From: Bacteroidales bacterium
Lineage (GTDB): Bacteria > Bacteroidota > Bacteroidia > Bacteroidales > Marinilabiliaceae
Direction of reading: 5' to 3'
Length of the DNA: 64,000 nucleotides
NCBI GenBank assembly: GCA_017960905.1
Contig: JAGCYH010000009.1
Location: 1 to 64,000, forward strand
Of the stretch, positions 33,836 through 42,944 are shown piece by piece. Position 1 is the stretch's first letter. Every line of letters starts with the position of its first letter. The notes under the pieces were generated by a model. It was not told the DNA's origin. It saw only the letters and a program-made list of their open reading frames with translations, and searched no databases. Made by a program: the position numbers and the translations under genes.

Positions 33836-35530
33836 ATGAACAGAAGTATTATACAATCGGCACTTGCGACAATGGTACTTGTCATAGTAACAAGCGGTTG
33901 CGCAAACATGGGAATGTCGTACACCAATTCGCCAACGAACGACCTGTACTACAACCCGAATGCTAACTTATTGACAGCATCCTCGTCCGAGACACCGCGT
34001 TCGGGCCAGAACGTCAATTCGTATAATCAGAGACTCAATGCTTACTCAAGATCAGGAGCTAATAGCGAGGCAGGATACGATGACAGCTACGCATACGATG
34101 ACTCGTATGCCGAAGACGATTCATTATATTACGACGAATCGGCAACCGAAGGTTACTGGCTTGGCGGCTTCAACGGTTCCGACTACGACCGCGAGTATGC
34201 CGAGAGACTTATAAAGAACTTTGGTGCGTCGTCGTACACAAACGTAATGTCCGACGTGGTTTACGACAACGGCAACTACTCACAGTATTGGAATGTATAT
34301 CTGGCCAACAACGGCAACACGTACTTCATACCTACGATATACAACAGCTTGTACAACAACTTCTACTTCGGCGGCACGTCGCACTTCTACAGAAACCCGG
34401 GATGGAGCACCGGTTTCTACCTTTCGCTCTACCGTCCGCATTTCAGAAGCTATTTTGCATGGAACGCACCGTATTATTACGATGTTGTCTCGCCGTACTA
34501 CTACGACTACTGGTATGACTGGTACGACCCGTATTACTGGGGTTGGAGCTGGCGCAGCTATTATCCGTACCACTACAGCTATTATCCGGGCTACTACCAC
34601 GGATACTACCACGGATATTACTACGGCTATCACCACTCATACTATGGCCACCACTTTGGCAGCCACAGATACTACGGCAACTTCCACTACGCTCGCCGCG
34701 ACAACCGCATAGGCAACAGCAACAGAGTATCGTCGTCGCGTCTGCGTGGCGGTAATGGCGCTGGCCGCAACATGACGAGCCGCAACCTGTCGACACGCCG
34801 CAGCAACGACCGCGTCATAGGACGCGGGCTTGGCACAGCATCGCGCAACGCACAACTGGCAAGCTCGAGCAACCGCCGTGGCAACAACAACGGCGTGCGC
34901 CAAGGCGCAAGCCGCAACTCGCAAAGCCGCATCACGACATCGGCAAGCCGCAACAACTCTCGCTCATCGGTAAGCGCCAACCGTGGTCAGGGCGCACGCA
35001 CATATACACGGTCGTCGGCTGCAGCGAGCGTAGCTCGCAGCAACAGCGCCGCCACAAACCGCTCGGGCGCATCGGCAAGCACGAGCTCTACACGCCGCAA
35101 TGAGAACAGCGTAAGCTCGGCATCGCGCTCGCAATATACGCCAAACAACTCACGCACAGTGCGCAGCAGCGAAGCCACAAGGTCGTCATCGACATCGACG
35201 AGCCGCTCGTCGAGCCAGCGTTCGTCGACCTACACGCCATCGAACTCAAGAAGTTCGAGCAGCTACAACAACTCAAACCGCAGAGCCACAAGCGGCATAA
35301 CGTACAACAGTGGCAGCTCGAGCCGCAGCTCATCGTCGTACAACAGTGGCAGCTCAAGCCGCAGCTCGTCGTCGTACAGCAACTCGAACCGCAGCAATTC
35401 GAGCCGCAGTTCGTCATCGTACAGTGGCGGTTCAAGCCGAAGCTCATCATCGTACAGCGGTGGATCGAGCCGCAGCTCTGGCGGCGGCTCACACAGCTCA
35501 GGTGGTTCACGCGGCGGTGGTCGCAGATAA
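33836..35530 (+). CDS. Low-complexity lipoprotein with Tyr-rich centre and Ser/Arg-rich tail
   Basis: A 564-residue protein with lipobox TSGC (about residue 22). Residues of about 200-290 are strongly enriched in Tyr, Trp, His and Gly (repeats like YYPGYYHGYYHGYY). The C-terminal half, from about 300, is an RS-rich and Asn/Gly-rich disordered tail with repeated SGSSSRSSSSY units, ending in Gly-Arg. A folded segment is likely only at about 115-200. No enzymatic motif. Surface-exposed, positively charged, aromatic low-complexity tails may bind polysaccharides, nucleic acid or form condensates, but this is inference. It precedes the OmpP1-type porin by 38 bases, so an operon is likely. Confidence 0.72.
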   Translation: MNRSIIQSALATMVLVIVTSGCANMGMSYTNSPTNDLYYNPNANLLTASSSETPRSGQNVNSYNQRLNAYSRSGANSEAGYDDSYAYDDSYAEDDSLYYDESATEGYWLGGFNGSDYDREYAERLIKNFGASSYTNVMSDVVYDNGNYSQYWNVYLANNGNTYFIPTIYNSLYNNFYFGGTSHFYRNPGWSTGFYLSLYRPHFRSYFAWNAPYYYDVVSPYYYDYWYDWYDPYYWGWSWRSYYPYHYSYYPGYYHGYYHGYYYGYHHSYYGHHFGSHRYYGNFHYARRDNRIGNSNRVSSSRLRGGNGAGRNMTSRNLSTRRSNDRVIGRGLGTASRNAQLASSSNRRGNNNGVRQGASRNSQSRITTSASRNNSRSSVSANRGQGARTYTRSSAAASVARSNSAATNRSGASASTSSTRRNENSVSSASRSQYTPNNSRTVRSSEATRSSSTSTSRSSSQRSSTYTPSNSRSSSSYNNSNRRATSGITYNSGSSSRSSSSYNSGSSSRSSSSYSNSNRSNSSRSSSSYSGGSSRSSSSYSGGSSRSSGGGSHSSGGSRGGGRR

Positions 35531-35568
35531 GAAAATAATGTAACAAATCAATATTTAAAGATACTATT

Positions 35569-37092
35569 ATGAAAAGTATAAATGTAATTGTCGCAGCGTT
35601 AATGTGCTCAGCATCTGCATATTCGCAATCGTATGCCGATGCATTGAGATTCAACCGCAACGACATAGAAGGTACAGCTCGTTCGCAAGCGATGGGTGGT
35701 GCGTTCGGCGCCTTAGGCGCCGACCTTACCTCGATATCGATAAATCCGGCAGGCTTGGGCAGCTACCGTTCTACAGAATTCAGTTTTTCGCTTGGTGTGA
35801 ACACCAACATGACGAAAACAGACTATTACGGTTATCTGAACGAAGACGACAAGATTTCGGTGCCGCTCAACCACATGGGTTTGAACATACACTGGACAAT
35901 GGACGAATCGACATTTGCACACAACTTTGCAATATCGTACAGCCAATTGGCCAATTACAATTCGAACGCGATATATAACGACCAGAACGAGTTCAACTCG
36001 CTTCTGGACAATATGACCGACGACTACATGATAGACTTTTACGGTCTAAACTATTACGGCGGCATGGCATACGACGCAGGTTACATAATTGACGACAAGA
36101 CAAACAGAACCGCGTACAACATTTGGGAGATACCGTATGTGAGCCAGGCCAGCGTAAGCAAAGGCGACACCGTTGTCAGAATAGAGCGTGACGAGTTTGG
36201 CGACTTTGGTCCCATCGACCACTACAGACACGTGAAAGAGCGCGGCACAAAAGGCGAATTGGTTTTCGCCTACGGCGTAAACCTCGCCAATAACCTCCAA
36301 ATAGGCGCCGCCCTCGGTTGCGACATTATCGACTACCGCGAGAAGATGCTTCACAACGAGCAATACTACGGTGGCGATGAGAATTATCAGTACAGCAAAG
36401 ATTTCGACTATGGTACTGAGCTGAAACAAGATGGTTCGGGCGTCAACTTCAAAATAGGCGTTATCTACAAGCCTATCAACGAGTTACGTATCGGCTTTGC
36501 CCTCCATACGCCGACGGCTTACACCATAAAAGACAGATACTACGCCTACATGACCAACGAGTACAACAACCACTACCAGAACTACGACAGCGAATACGAA
36601 TATCATTTCCGTTCGCCAGGCCGCTTTGTGGCAAGCGTAGCCGGCGTGATTGGCAACTTCGGTATTGTCAGCTTCGACTACGACCGCAGCAACTGGGGCC
36701 GCAGCAAATTCAGAGAGACCGACTACGATATTGACGATTTCAGCGATGTGAACGAAGACATGAAACTGGCTATGAAGTCGGTTGAAACGTTCCGTTTCGG
36801 TGTTGAAGGCCGTGTAACTGACTTCTGCTCAGTGCGCGCCGGTTACAGAAGATCGTCATCGCCGTTGAAAGACAAAGCCTGGATCAACTGCGACCATGCG
36901 ACAACATCGTACTCATGCGGTATTGGTCTCAATTTCAACTTCTTCTATCTCGACGCGTCGTTTGTTCAGACCCGCACCGACAAAGACTACTGGGTACTGC
37001 CCGACAGCGACAACTACTACGTACCCAACGAGCCGGCACGCTGCGATATCAAAGCAAACAACGTAACTATTACAGCAGGATTTAAATTCTGA
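35569..37092 (+). CDS. OmpP1/FadL/TodX-family outer-membrane transport protein
   Basis: A 507-residue outer-membrane beta-barrel with a Sec signal (about 1-19). The start of the mature protein (ARSQAMGGAFGALGADLTSISINPAGLGSYR) is the hallmark of the OmpP1/FadL family, where the N-terminal hatch precedes a 14-strand barrel. FadL relatives take up hydrophobic compounds; the substrate here is unknown. The C-terminus ends in Phe (TAGFKF), as needed for BAM-mediated insertion. Strong terminators follow. Confidence 0.85.
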   Translation: MKSINVIVAALMCSASAYSQSYADALRFNRNDIEGTARSQAMGGAFGALGADLTSISINPAGLGSYRSTEFSFSLGVNTNMTKTDYYGYLNEDDKISVPLNHMGLNIHWTMDESTFAHNFAISYSQLANYNSNAIYNDQNEFNSLLDNMTDDYMIDFYGLNYYGGMAYDAGYIIDDKTNRTAYNIWEIPYVSQASVSKGDTVVRIERDEFGDFGPIDHYRHVKERGTKGELVFAYGVNLANNLQIGAALGCDIIDYREKMLHNEQYYGGDENYQYSKDFDYGTELKQDGSGVNFKIGVIYKPINELRIGFALHTPTAYTIKDRYYAYMTNEYNNHYQNYDSEYEYHFRSPGRFVASVAGVIGNFGIVSFDYDRSNWGRSKFRETDYDIDDFSDVNEDMKLAMKSVETFRFGVEGRVTDFCSVRAGYRRSSSPLKDKAWINCDHATTSYSCGIGLNFNFFYLDASFVQTRTDKDYWVLPDSDNYYVPNEPARCDIKANNVTITAGFKF

Positions 37093-37118
37093 AAATAAGG
37101 ACTTTACATAAACAAAAC

Positions 37119-37142
37119 GCCGAGGCACTTAAGTGCCTCGGC
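37119..37142 (+). terminator. Rho-independent terminator after the OmpP1-type gene
   Basis: A perfect 24-bp palindrome (GCCGAGGCACTT and its complement) flanked by an A-rich tract on the left and TTTGTTTTT on the right. It can act on both strands. Confidence 0.85.
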
Positions 37143-37162
37143 TTTGTTTTTAGCAAAAGCGC

Positions 37163-37195
37163 CGAGGCTGTCGGGAATAAATCCCGACAGCCTCG
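37163..37195. terminator. Second hairpin, likely terminator for the convergent barrel gene
   Basis: CGAGGCTGTCGGGA pairs exactly with 37182-37195 around a 5-nt loop (14-bp stem). The stem begins with the same GCCGAGGC core as the terminator 44 bases upstream, suggesting local duplication. Confidence 0.65.
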
Positions 37196-37239
37196 ACTTT
37201 GAACCTAAATCAATTAATTAAAACCTTATAATGAAGAAG

Positions 37240-39723
37240 TTATTCTGAGCTTTTCGTAGAAACACTGATACCAGAAGAGCCGCCTCCCGACATTTGGTCG
37301 TCGTTGTCGATAGAGCGTGTGTGCTTAACCGACGCTTTCAGCTCACCAAAGCGGAACGACACTCCGGCGCGCACATTCCACATAGGATAGGAGGCAGTTG
37401 TTGTGAGACGCGACACATCGGTCGTCTCGACACTCTTGTAATCGAGTATTGGAGTAAAGAAATTGGTAGACGAAAGCGACAGCATGAGGCGGTCGTTCAT
37501 GAGCGACTTGGTGAAGCTGACATCGTAGAACGTGATGCTCATGCCTTCGCCCTGCAAGCGCACAGGCTTGCTCTGATGACCGGCGTACATGCTCATTTCT
37601 ACTTTACCCGGCAATGTCTGCTGCAAACTCAAGTAGCCGTAGTAAGTAGTACCTTTGGCCACTTCATCGACTTTCGAGCTCGAAATGTGCGTATAACGCA
37701 TATTTCCGCCAACATTCAAGCGTGTGCTCTTCGACAGAGTGAGCATTCCGTACATATTGAAACCCACGTTGTTGACAGTACCATAGTTACCGTAAGTGCT
37801 TTCGAGAATGCCGTTTTTGGTAAATCTGTAATCGACAATCTGATTGTTGCAGTAGCTATAGCTGACAGAGGCATTGAGCGAGGCACGCTGTCCGAAATTA
37901 CTATACGAGATGTCGAAGTTGTGATAATGCTCTGACTCGAGGTCGATGTTGCCATAGCCAGCAGTGAACGGAGTCGACTCGATGCGGTGCGGATTGAGAT
38001 ACCAGATGCTTGGGCGCATTATGCGCATATTGTACGACGTTTTGATGGTAGAAGTGGGCGCCAGACTGTACGAGAAGAAAACCGACGGCACAAGGTCCGA
38101 CTCGGAATAATCGAACTTTGTAGGATTGCTGGCGCTGTTAGCGCCAGCGCTGTAACGATCGTCGTTGTCGACATCGATATAAGTGCTCTCGTAACGCAGG
38201 CCGAGCTTTGCAGAGAACTTGCTAAGTCGCAGAGTATAAGACGAATATGCACCCAGCACATTCTGATTGTTCTTGAACGAAGTGAAAAGAGAGCTGTCGG
38301 CCACAGCCGACGAGATACCATTGTAGAAATAATTATTATAACCTTCTGATTTATTAGTTCTTGCCGTATATTTTGCCCCCAATTCGAGAGTATGGTGCTC
38401 GTTCAGATTTCCCACATAATCGATTTGTCCTGCCTGCTCGCTCGACTTCTGACGGTCTTGGGCATCGTTGTCGATGGCATTGCGGGGCGCAATGCCAACC
38501 TTATCGTAAAACAGATTGGTGCGGTCGGTACGGTTTTCGGGCGTTTTGTATAGCTTGTACGAAAGCGTCAGAGTGTTTTTCGTTCCGATTTTGCGTTCGT
38601 AGTTGAGATTCAACTCGTTGCCGCCCCAAGTGTCCTCGCTTTCGGTATAATCGGTCGAAGAATAAGTCATAGCGTTGTTGACATGCTGCTCGGTGTGGCT
38701 TCGGTTGTTGCTGGTAGAGAGACCGTTGCGGTAGTTGTACGATGCGGTCAGAAGCCGCATCGTATCTATTTCGAAACTCAGCTCCACATTGGCCATGCCG
38801 CTTTTGTCCTTCTGCGTCATCGATGTGGCGGTGTGGTATTGGTTGCTGCCGTCGAATGGTTGTGTCTCATAGAGCGACTCTACGTCCATGTCCTTCATTT
38901 TCGACTGATAGTAATAGCCGCGCGACGAGATCGTCAGGCGTTTTTTCTTCACCAAGAGGTTGAGGCCGGCATCGACCGCTGTCGGCAATTCGCCGTAGAG
39001 CGACACAGTAGCGGTGTATCCGTCGGTTGTAGTGCCCTGTGTCATAATGAGATTGATAATTCCACCGATGCCTTCGGCATCGTATTTGGCACCCGGATCA
39101 GTGATAATCTCGACTTTTTTGATGGCCGACGCCGGAATGCCTTTGAGAATCTTGCCCGGATTGCGGTCGAACATCGATGATGGGCGATTGTTGACGTGAA
39201 TCTTGAAGTTTGTATTGCCGTTGAGCTTGATGTTGTCCTCGCCATCGACAGTGATGAGCGGCATTTTGCGAAGCATCTCGAGCGCCGTTTTTGCCTCTGT
39301 TTCAGGGTCTTCGTCGAGGTTATAGGTAATGCGGTCGACTTCGGCCTTGATGATAGGCTTTTGGGCTACGACGGTTACGTCGCTCAGGTTCTCAACATTC
39401 GGCGCGGCTTTTATCGCGCCGAAATCGACGGCTTGTCCTTTAGCGTCAAACTGCTGAGTATAAGGCTTGTAGCCAAGGTTTGTAACGGACAGTTTATACT
39501 GTCCGTTACTATGCGTAGTGGCTTCGAACTTGCCATTAAGGTCGGTAACGAAAACCTGTTCGGGCTTGTCGGCCGCGCCTTTGTAAACAGCCACTGTCGC
39601 ATACGGTATTGGCTCGCTCGACAGCGAATCGACGTACTCACCGCGTATCTTTGTCTGCGCGGTTAATGCTACTGATGATGTAAGTGCGAAAACCGCAACT
39701 AACATTTTTTGTAAATTACTCAT
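37240..39723 (-). CDS. TonB-receptor-like outer-membrane beta-barrel protein
   Basis: An 827-residue outer-membrane protein: signal peptide (about 1-22), carboxypeptidase-regulatory-like beta domain (about 25-115, IRGEYVDSLSSEPIPYATVAV), plug-like domain (about 125-235, DVTVVAQKP ... GGIINLIM) and a large barrel matching the OMP_b-brl family. Unlike SusC proteins it is short and has no SusD partner. It is the last gene of a leftward six-gene cluster behind an ABC transporter, a GntR regulator and a lipoprotein. It contains hairpins at 38128-38148, 38475-38497 and 39482-39509. Confidence 0.85.
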   Translation of the reverse strand: MSNLQKMLVAVFALTSSVALTAQTKIRGEYVDSLSSEPIPYATVAVYKGAADKPEQVFVTDLNGKFEATTHSNGQYKLSVTNLGYKPYTQQFDAKGQAVDFGAIKAAPNVENLSDVTVVAQKPIIKAEVDRITYNLDEDPETEAKTALEMLRKMPLITVDGEDNIKLNGNTNFKIHVNNRPSSMFDRNPGKILKGIPASAIKKVEIITDPGAKYDAEGIGGIINLIMTQGTTTDGYTATVSLYGELPTAVDAGLNLLVKKKRLTISSRGYYYQSKMKDMDVESLYETQPFDGSNQYHTATSMTQKDKSGMANVELSFEIDTMRLLTASYNYRNGLSTSNNRSHTEQHVNNAMTYSSTDYTESEDTWGGNELNLNYERKIGTKNTLTLSYKLYKTPENRTDRTNLFYDKVGIAPRNAIDNDAQDRQKSSEQAGQIDYVGNLNEHHTLELGAKYTARTNKSEGYNNYFYNGISSAVADSSLFTSFKNNQNVLGAYSSYTLRLSKFSAKLGLRYESTYIDVDNDDRYSAGANSASNPTKFDYSESDLVPSVFFSYSLAPTSTIKTSYNMRIMRPSIWYLNPHRIESTPFTAGYGNIDLESEHYHNFDISYSNFGQRASLNASVSYSYCNNQIVDYRFTKNGILESTYGNYGTVNNVGFNMYGMLTLSKSTRLNVGGNMRYTHISSSKVDEVAKGTTYYGYLSLQQTLPGKVEMSMYAGHQSKPVRLQGEGMSITFYDVSFTKSLMNDRLMLSLSSTNFFTPILDYKSVETTDVSRLTTTASYPMWNVRAGVSFRFGELKASVKHTRSIDNDDQMSGGGSSGISVSTKSSE
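39482..39509. repeat. Perfect intragenic hairpin, 12-bp arms, 4-nt loop
   Basis: GTAACGGACAGT at 39482-39493 is the exact reverse complement of 39498-39509 around TTAT, in the codons for the regulatory-like domain of the barrel protein. Confidence 0.93.
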
Positions 39724-39750
39724 AATTAATTAATTAAATCTGTTATTGTA

Positions 39751-41085
39751 TTATTGTATTGTTAAAGAGTCTTCATCATAATTTACAGAGAAACTGGAAC
39801 TACTGTAAATCGGGCCGTTGTAGTAGATTTCCTTTTCGAGCCGGTCGGTAATCTGACGGGCAATATCGGAAAACTCGGGCGACAGAGTCTGTCGCATCTG
39901 TTCCAACGGCTTGGTATCCAATGGTTTATTGCTATTCTGCGTTTTCTCTTTCGGCATTTTATTAATACAATCGGCCACAAAGCAAAACTCTATTACAGAG
40001 CTATTTACGCCAAAGCGTTCAAAGGCAGCCTTATTGGAATCGTCGGCAGGGCTGAGTTCCTTGTACATACGAGAGGCGAAGCGGGCTGCGCTGTTGTTGA
40101 GGGCTATGTCGTCGATGGTTGGCATGAGCGGCAGGAGTTTTTCGGTAATTTCGTTGGCGTCAGCTAAGCTGTCGCCAACAATAGAGCCAAGCCACTTCTC
40201 TGCCATTTTGTATTTTAAATCATTGGTAATAAAGTCTTTATAGCGCGAAGAATATTCGCGATTGTCGAATAAACCAGAGTTTTCGTACATTTTCTGTTCG
40301 AAAAACACGCGCGGCTCAATAGTGTCGTATTTGCTCTGCAGATTACTTCCGAAGCTGAACAATTCGTTGTTCAGACGGCCATATTTGCCCATGTGCAATC
40401 GAGAGAATGTATCATCGACATTTACAAACACCACAAGCGTATCGCCAGGCTGTAACAGCATTTTGCCGTTAGGGCTTGGTAATCCGTCGACCAGACAGAG
40501 TCCGTTGACGGGCACGCGCACTATGTCGCATTTGCCAAACTGCGACTTTCGGTACGGCGCGCCAGGTACCCACCATTTGCAGCCAAACGGGTCGTTGCTC
40601 GTAAGCGACTGGCTGTTGAATTGCTGAAAACGGAAAAGCAGCGAGACGATGCCTTTGAGTGTGTTGCGGCCGTAAATGATAACTGTGGCGGTGTCGGTGG
40701 CCAAGCCGACTGTTTCGAGGCGTGTAGTATCGGGATGCGTGTAGTGCAAATAATAACTGGTGTGACGCATGTAACGATGCGGTGCGGCTTTGCCTACTGC
40801 AATAGCCAATGTACTGTCGGTGAGTGAATTAATGCTAAGATTGACTTTTTTATTTCCGTGTGTGAGCACTATGTCGGCGTTGGCGGCATCGCCGCCAACA
40901 GAGGCATAGTCCCAGCAGTCGTTGCGGTAGATGGCGAAATCTTCGAAGAGGCCCAACTCCCAATCCTGCGTGGTGTCGTTGAGCCAGCAGCCAACCAGAC
41001 TTTGCGGAATCTGGCTTTTCGGTGCGCCGCACGATACGGCGATTGTTGCCAAGGCGACAATCATTATATATACTAATGTCCTCAT
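39751..41085 (-). CDS. Large lipoprotein of unknown function
   Basis: A 444-residue lipoprotein with lipobox AVSC (about residue 19). The N-terminal part is beta-rich (LVGCWLNDTTQDWELGLFEDFAIYRNDCWDYAS), the middle carries a PGDTLVVFVNVDDTF segment like those of Bacteroidota envelope lipoproteins with DUF4369-type domains, and the C-terminal half is helical. No catalytic motif was recognised. Its ATG is 2 bases after the GntR stop, and the barrel gene follows 27 bases after its own stop, so co-expression is likely. Confidence 0.65.
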   Translation of the reverse strand: MRTLVYIMIVALATIAVSCGAPKSQIPQSLVGCWLNDTTQDWELGLFEDFAIYRNDCWDYASVGGDAANADIVLTHGNKKVNLSINSLTDSTLAIAVGKAAPHRYMRHTSYYLHYTHPDTTRLETVGLATDTATVIIYGRNTLKGIVSLLFRFQQFNSQSLTSNDPFGCKWWVPGAPYRKSQFGKCDIVRVPVNGLCLVDGLPSPNGKMLLQPGDTLVVFVNVDDTFSRLHMGKYGRLNNELFSFGSNLQSKYDTIEPRVFFEQKMYENSGLFDNREYSSRYKDFITNDLKYKMAEKWLGSIVGDSLADANEITEKLLPLMPTIDDIALNNSAARFASRMYKELSPADDSNKAAFERFGVNSSVIEFCFVADCINKMPKEKTQNSNKPLDTKPLEQMRQTLSPEFSDIARQITDRLEKEIYYNGPIYSSSSFSVNYDEDSLTIQ

Positions 41086-41087
41086 AA

Positions 41088-41447
41088 TCAAGATTTTTTA
41101 TTGTTATACAATTTAACTATTTCATCGATAGAGATGCCCAGAACATCAATTTCGCGGAAAAATTCCGGAAGCGAGTTGTTCATAAACGTGTCGCGGCGCA
41201 TGGCGACAATCTGGTTTTTGGCGCCTTCGGCGACAAAATATCCCAGTCCGCGTTTGTTGAAAATGATGTTGTTGCTTTGCATGTAGTCGTATGAGCGCAC
41301 AACAGTGTTGGCATTCACCTCAACAATTGCCGCATATTCGCGTACCGAAGGTATGCGCTCTTGCTCCTTGTAGCGGTCGGTGAGTATCTCATCACAAATC
41401 CGGTCAACAATTTGCATATATATCGGTTTACTTTCTTTGAAATCCAT
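41088..41447 (-). CDS. GntR-family transcriptional regulator (YtrA subfamily)
   Basis: A 119-residue regulator with an N-terminal winged helix: PIYMQIVDRICDEIL, then IPSVREYAAIVEVNANTVVRSYDYMQ, and the wing GLGYFVAEGA. The short C-terminal part (about 45 residues) is typical of the YtrA subfamily, which usually controls its own ABC-transporter operon. It sits within the operon, after two permease genes, rather than at its head as in Bacillus ytr. The operator is probably near the promoter at 43813-43845. Confidence 0.88.
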   Translation of the reverse strand: MDFKESKPIYMQIVDRICDEILTDRYKEQERIPSVREYAAIVEVNANTVVRSYDYMQSNNIIFNKRGLGYFVAEGAKNQIVAMRRDTFMNNSLPEFFREIDVLGISIDEIVKLYNNKKS

Positions 41448-41458
41448 AACGCGTGTGT

Positions 41459-42208
41459 TTATTTTTTGTTCAACTGAATTTTACCATACCTACGTCCTGT
41501 GATTGCAATGGCGCAAACGCCTATCACAAAAGATATTACGTGACTATACGAAAAATACAATTCCTCGAGAATACCATTTTCGGTATAGGCGACCACGTAT
41601 AACAGGATGGCTACAGAAATCATTATCAGGACAGTTTTTAAGAATATTAAATGCCTGAAAATCAAGCCAGCCACTACAGACAGCGAAGCAGCGAGGAAAG
41701 CTACGGAAGACGTCAACTGAAAATTCTGTGCTTCAATTTCGTCTATTCTTTGCATATAGATATCCAGTGCCCATTGCTGGCTGCCTGCATGGTCCCGCAA
41801 AAACTGTTCATCAAAATTCAAAAACTTTTCTTCAAAATTCAAATGTATTGAAAAGTATAAGCCTACGGCAAAAATTATCATCGGCAACAGGAAAAACATC
41901 ACGAACCGCGACAAGAATTTCTCGGCAGATGACGCAGGAAGTGTATAAGCTATTGCGCGCCCACGCTTGGTCTGCACGTTTTTGAGCAGATGCGATGCCA
42001 CAAGCGGGAAACCAATCATGGTGGTCAACGGAATTACATTATCGTACAAAAAAAGATGCAGAGAATAGAAATATTCATTGTCGGTGAGTACATATAATCC
42101 CCAAAAGACAATCAGTATAAACATATAGGCCGCCGGCTTGTACCACGTGAGCGCCGCGTCGCGGCGCAGGACCTTAAGGAAACGGCCAAAATTGAATTGT
42201 TCGCTCAT
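41459..42208 (-). CDS. ABC-2-type permease, second subunit
   Basis: A 249-residue membrane protein with about six transmembrane segments. The N-terminus NFGRFLKVLRRDAALTWYKPA parallels that of the upstream permease (SFRRFGRLLRYDFTMLWREPA), so the two are paralogues that probably pair with one ATPase. It starts 17 bases after the first permease and ends 11 bases before the GntR gene. Substrate unknown. Confidence 0.78.
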   Translation of the reverse strand: MSEQFNFGRFLKVLRRDAALTWYKPAAYMFILIVFWGLYVLTDNEYFYSLHLFLYDNVIPLTTMIGFPLVASHLLKNVQTKRGRAIAYTLPASSAEKFLSRFVMFFLLPMIIFAVGLYFSIHLNFEEKFLNFDEQFLRDHAGSQQWALDIYMQRIDEIEAQNFQLTSSVAFLAASLSVVAGLIFRHLIFLKTVLIMISVAILLYVVAYTENGILEELYFSYSHVISFVIGVCAIAITGRRYGKIQLNKK

Positions 42209-42225
42209 AATTAGTTAATTTTCAG

Positions 42226-42930
42226 TTAAATATAACGGTTGTACTTAAGGTTTTTGCGTCGGAAGACCAAAAACGAAACAACAAGACAGAATACGCTGAT
42301 TGCAGCGCTGTAAGCCATCTCTAAATGGAAAATGTTCTGGCTGTTCTCTTCGCAATATTCAATGATCGGTTCGAGGAACTGAAAATCGGTGTCGAAAGAG
42401 ATAAACGACGCTGCAAAAAGCTGCAGGACAGACAATAAGATGTTGCCTTTGATAATAGCAAAACGCCCGAACAGAGTGCCGTAGAGCACGCTCAGCATCA
42501 GTTGGTACATCATCATGTACGGATTGATGATGAAGTGGCGCAGAGCGCTGAACGCGCTCGATGACGCTTTGATATCGGTGAGCGAGCGAAGGCAGAAAAA
42601 TGCCACAGCCGGAAGCACCACGAAAATAATCAGGCGCGAGATGTATTTCTCAACCCTCGATGCCGGCAAAACCAACGCCTTCATACGGTGCGTCTTACGG
42701 CGCATGTCTTTAAAGACATGCGTTGACAGATAGAGCAGCCCGAGCAAGCCAACAAAGAGATCCAACGCCACGAGCGAAAGCTCGTACCACGCTGTGTCGA
42801 CGTCGGTCAGAAGCACCACAGCGACAAGAGCCGCCACAATGCCGACGTAGATGGCCGGTTCGCGCCACAACATGGTGAAATCGTACCGCAGCAACCGCCC
42901 GAAACGTCTGAAACTGAAAAAATCGTTCAT
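42226..42930 (-). CDS. ABC-2-type permease, first subunit
   Basis: A 234-residue membrane protein with about six transmembrane segments. I chose the ATG at 42930 (MNDFFSFRRF) because it aligns with the start of the paralogous permease. An ATG at 42945 overlapping the ATPase stop (TAATG) is also possible and would add five residues. It forms an ABC exporter with the ATPase encoded upstream. A 22-bp loopless palindrome lies at 42701-42722. Confidence 0.78.
   Translation of the reverse strand: MNDFFSFRRFGRLLRYDFTMLWREPAIYVGIVAALVAVVLLTDVDTAWYELSLVALDLFVGLLGLLYLSTHVFKDMRRKTHRMKALVLPASRVEKYISRLIIFVVLPAVAFFCLRSLTDIKASSSAFSALRHFIINPYMMMYQLMLSVLYGTLFGRFAIIKGNILLSVLQLFAASFISFDTDFQFLEPIIEYCEENSQNIFHLEMAYSAAISVFCLVVSFLVFRRKNLKYNRYI
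42701..42722. repeat. Perfect 22-bp palindrome in permease gene
   Basis: CGCATGTCTTT followed directly by its exact reverse complement, within the first permease reading frame. Confidence 0.9.
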
Positions 42931-42944
42931 AACACTCTCCCCCA

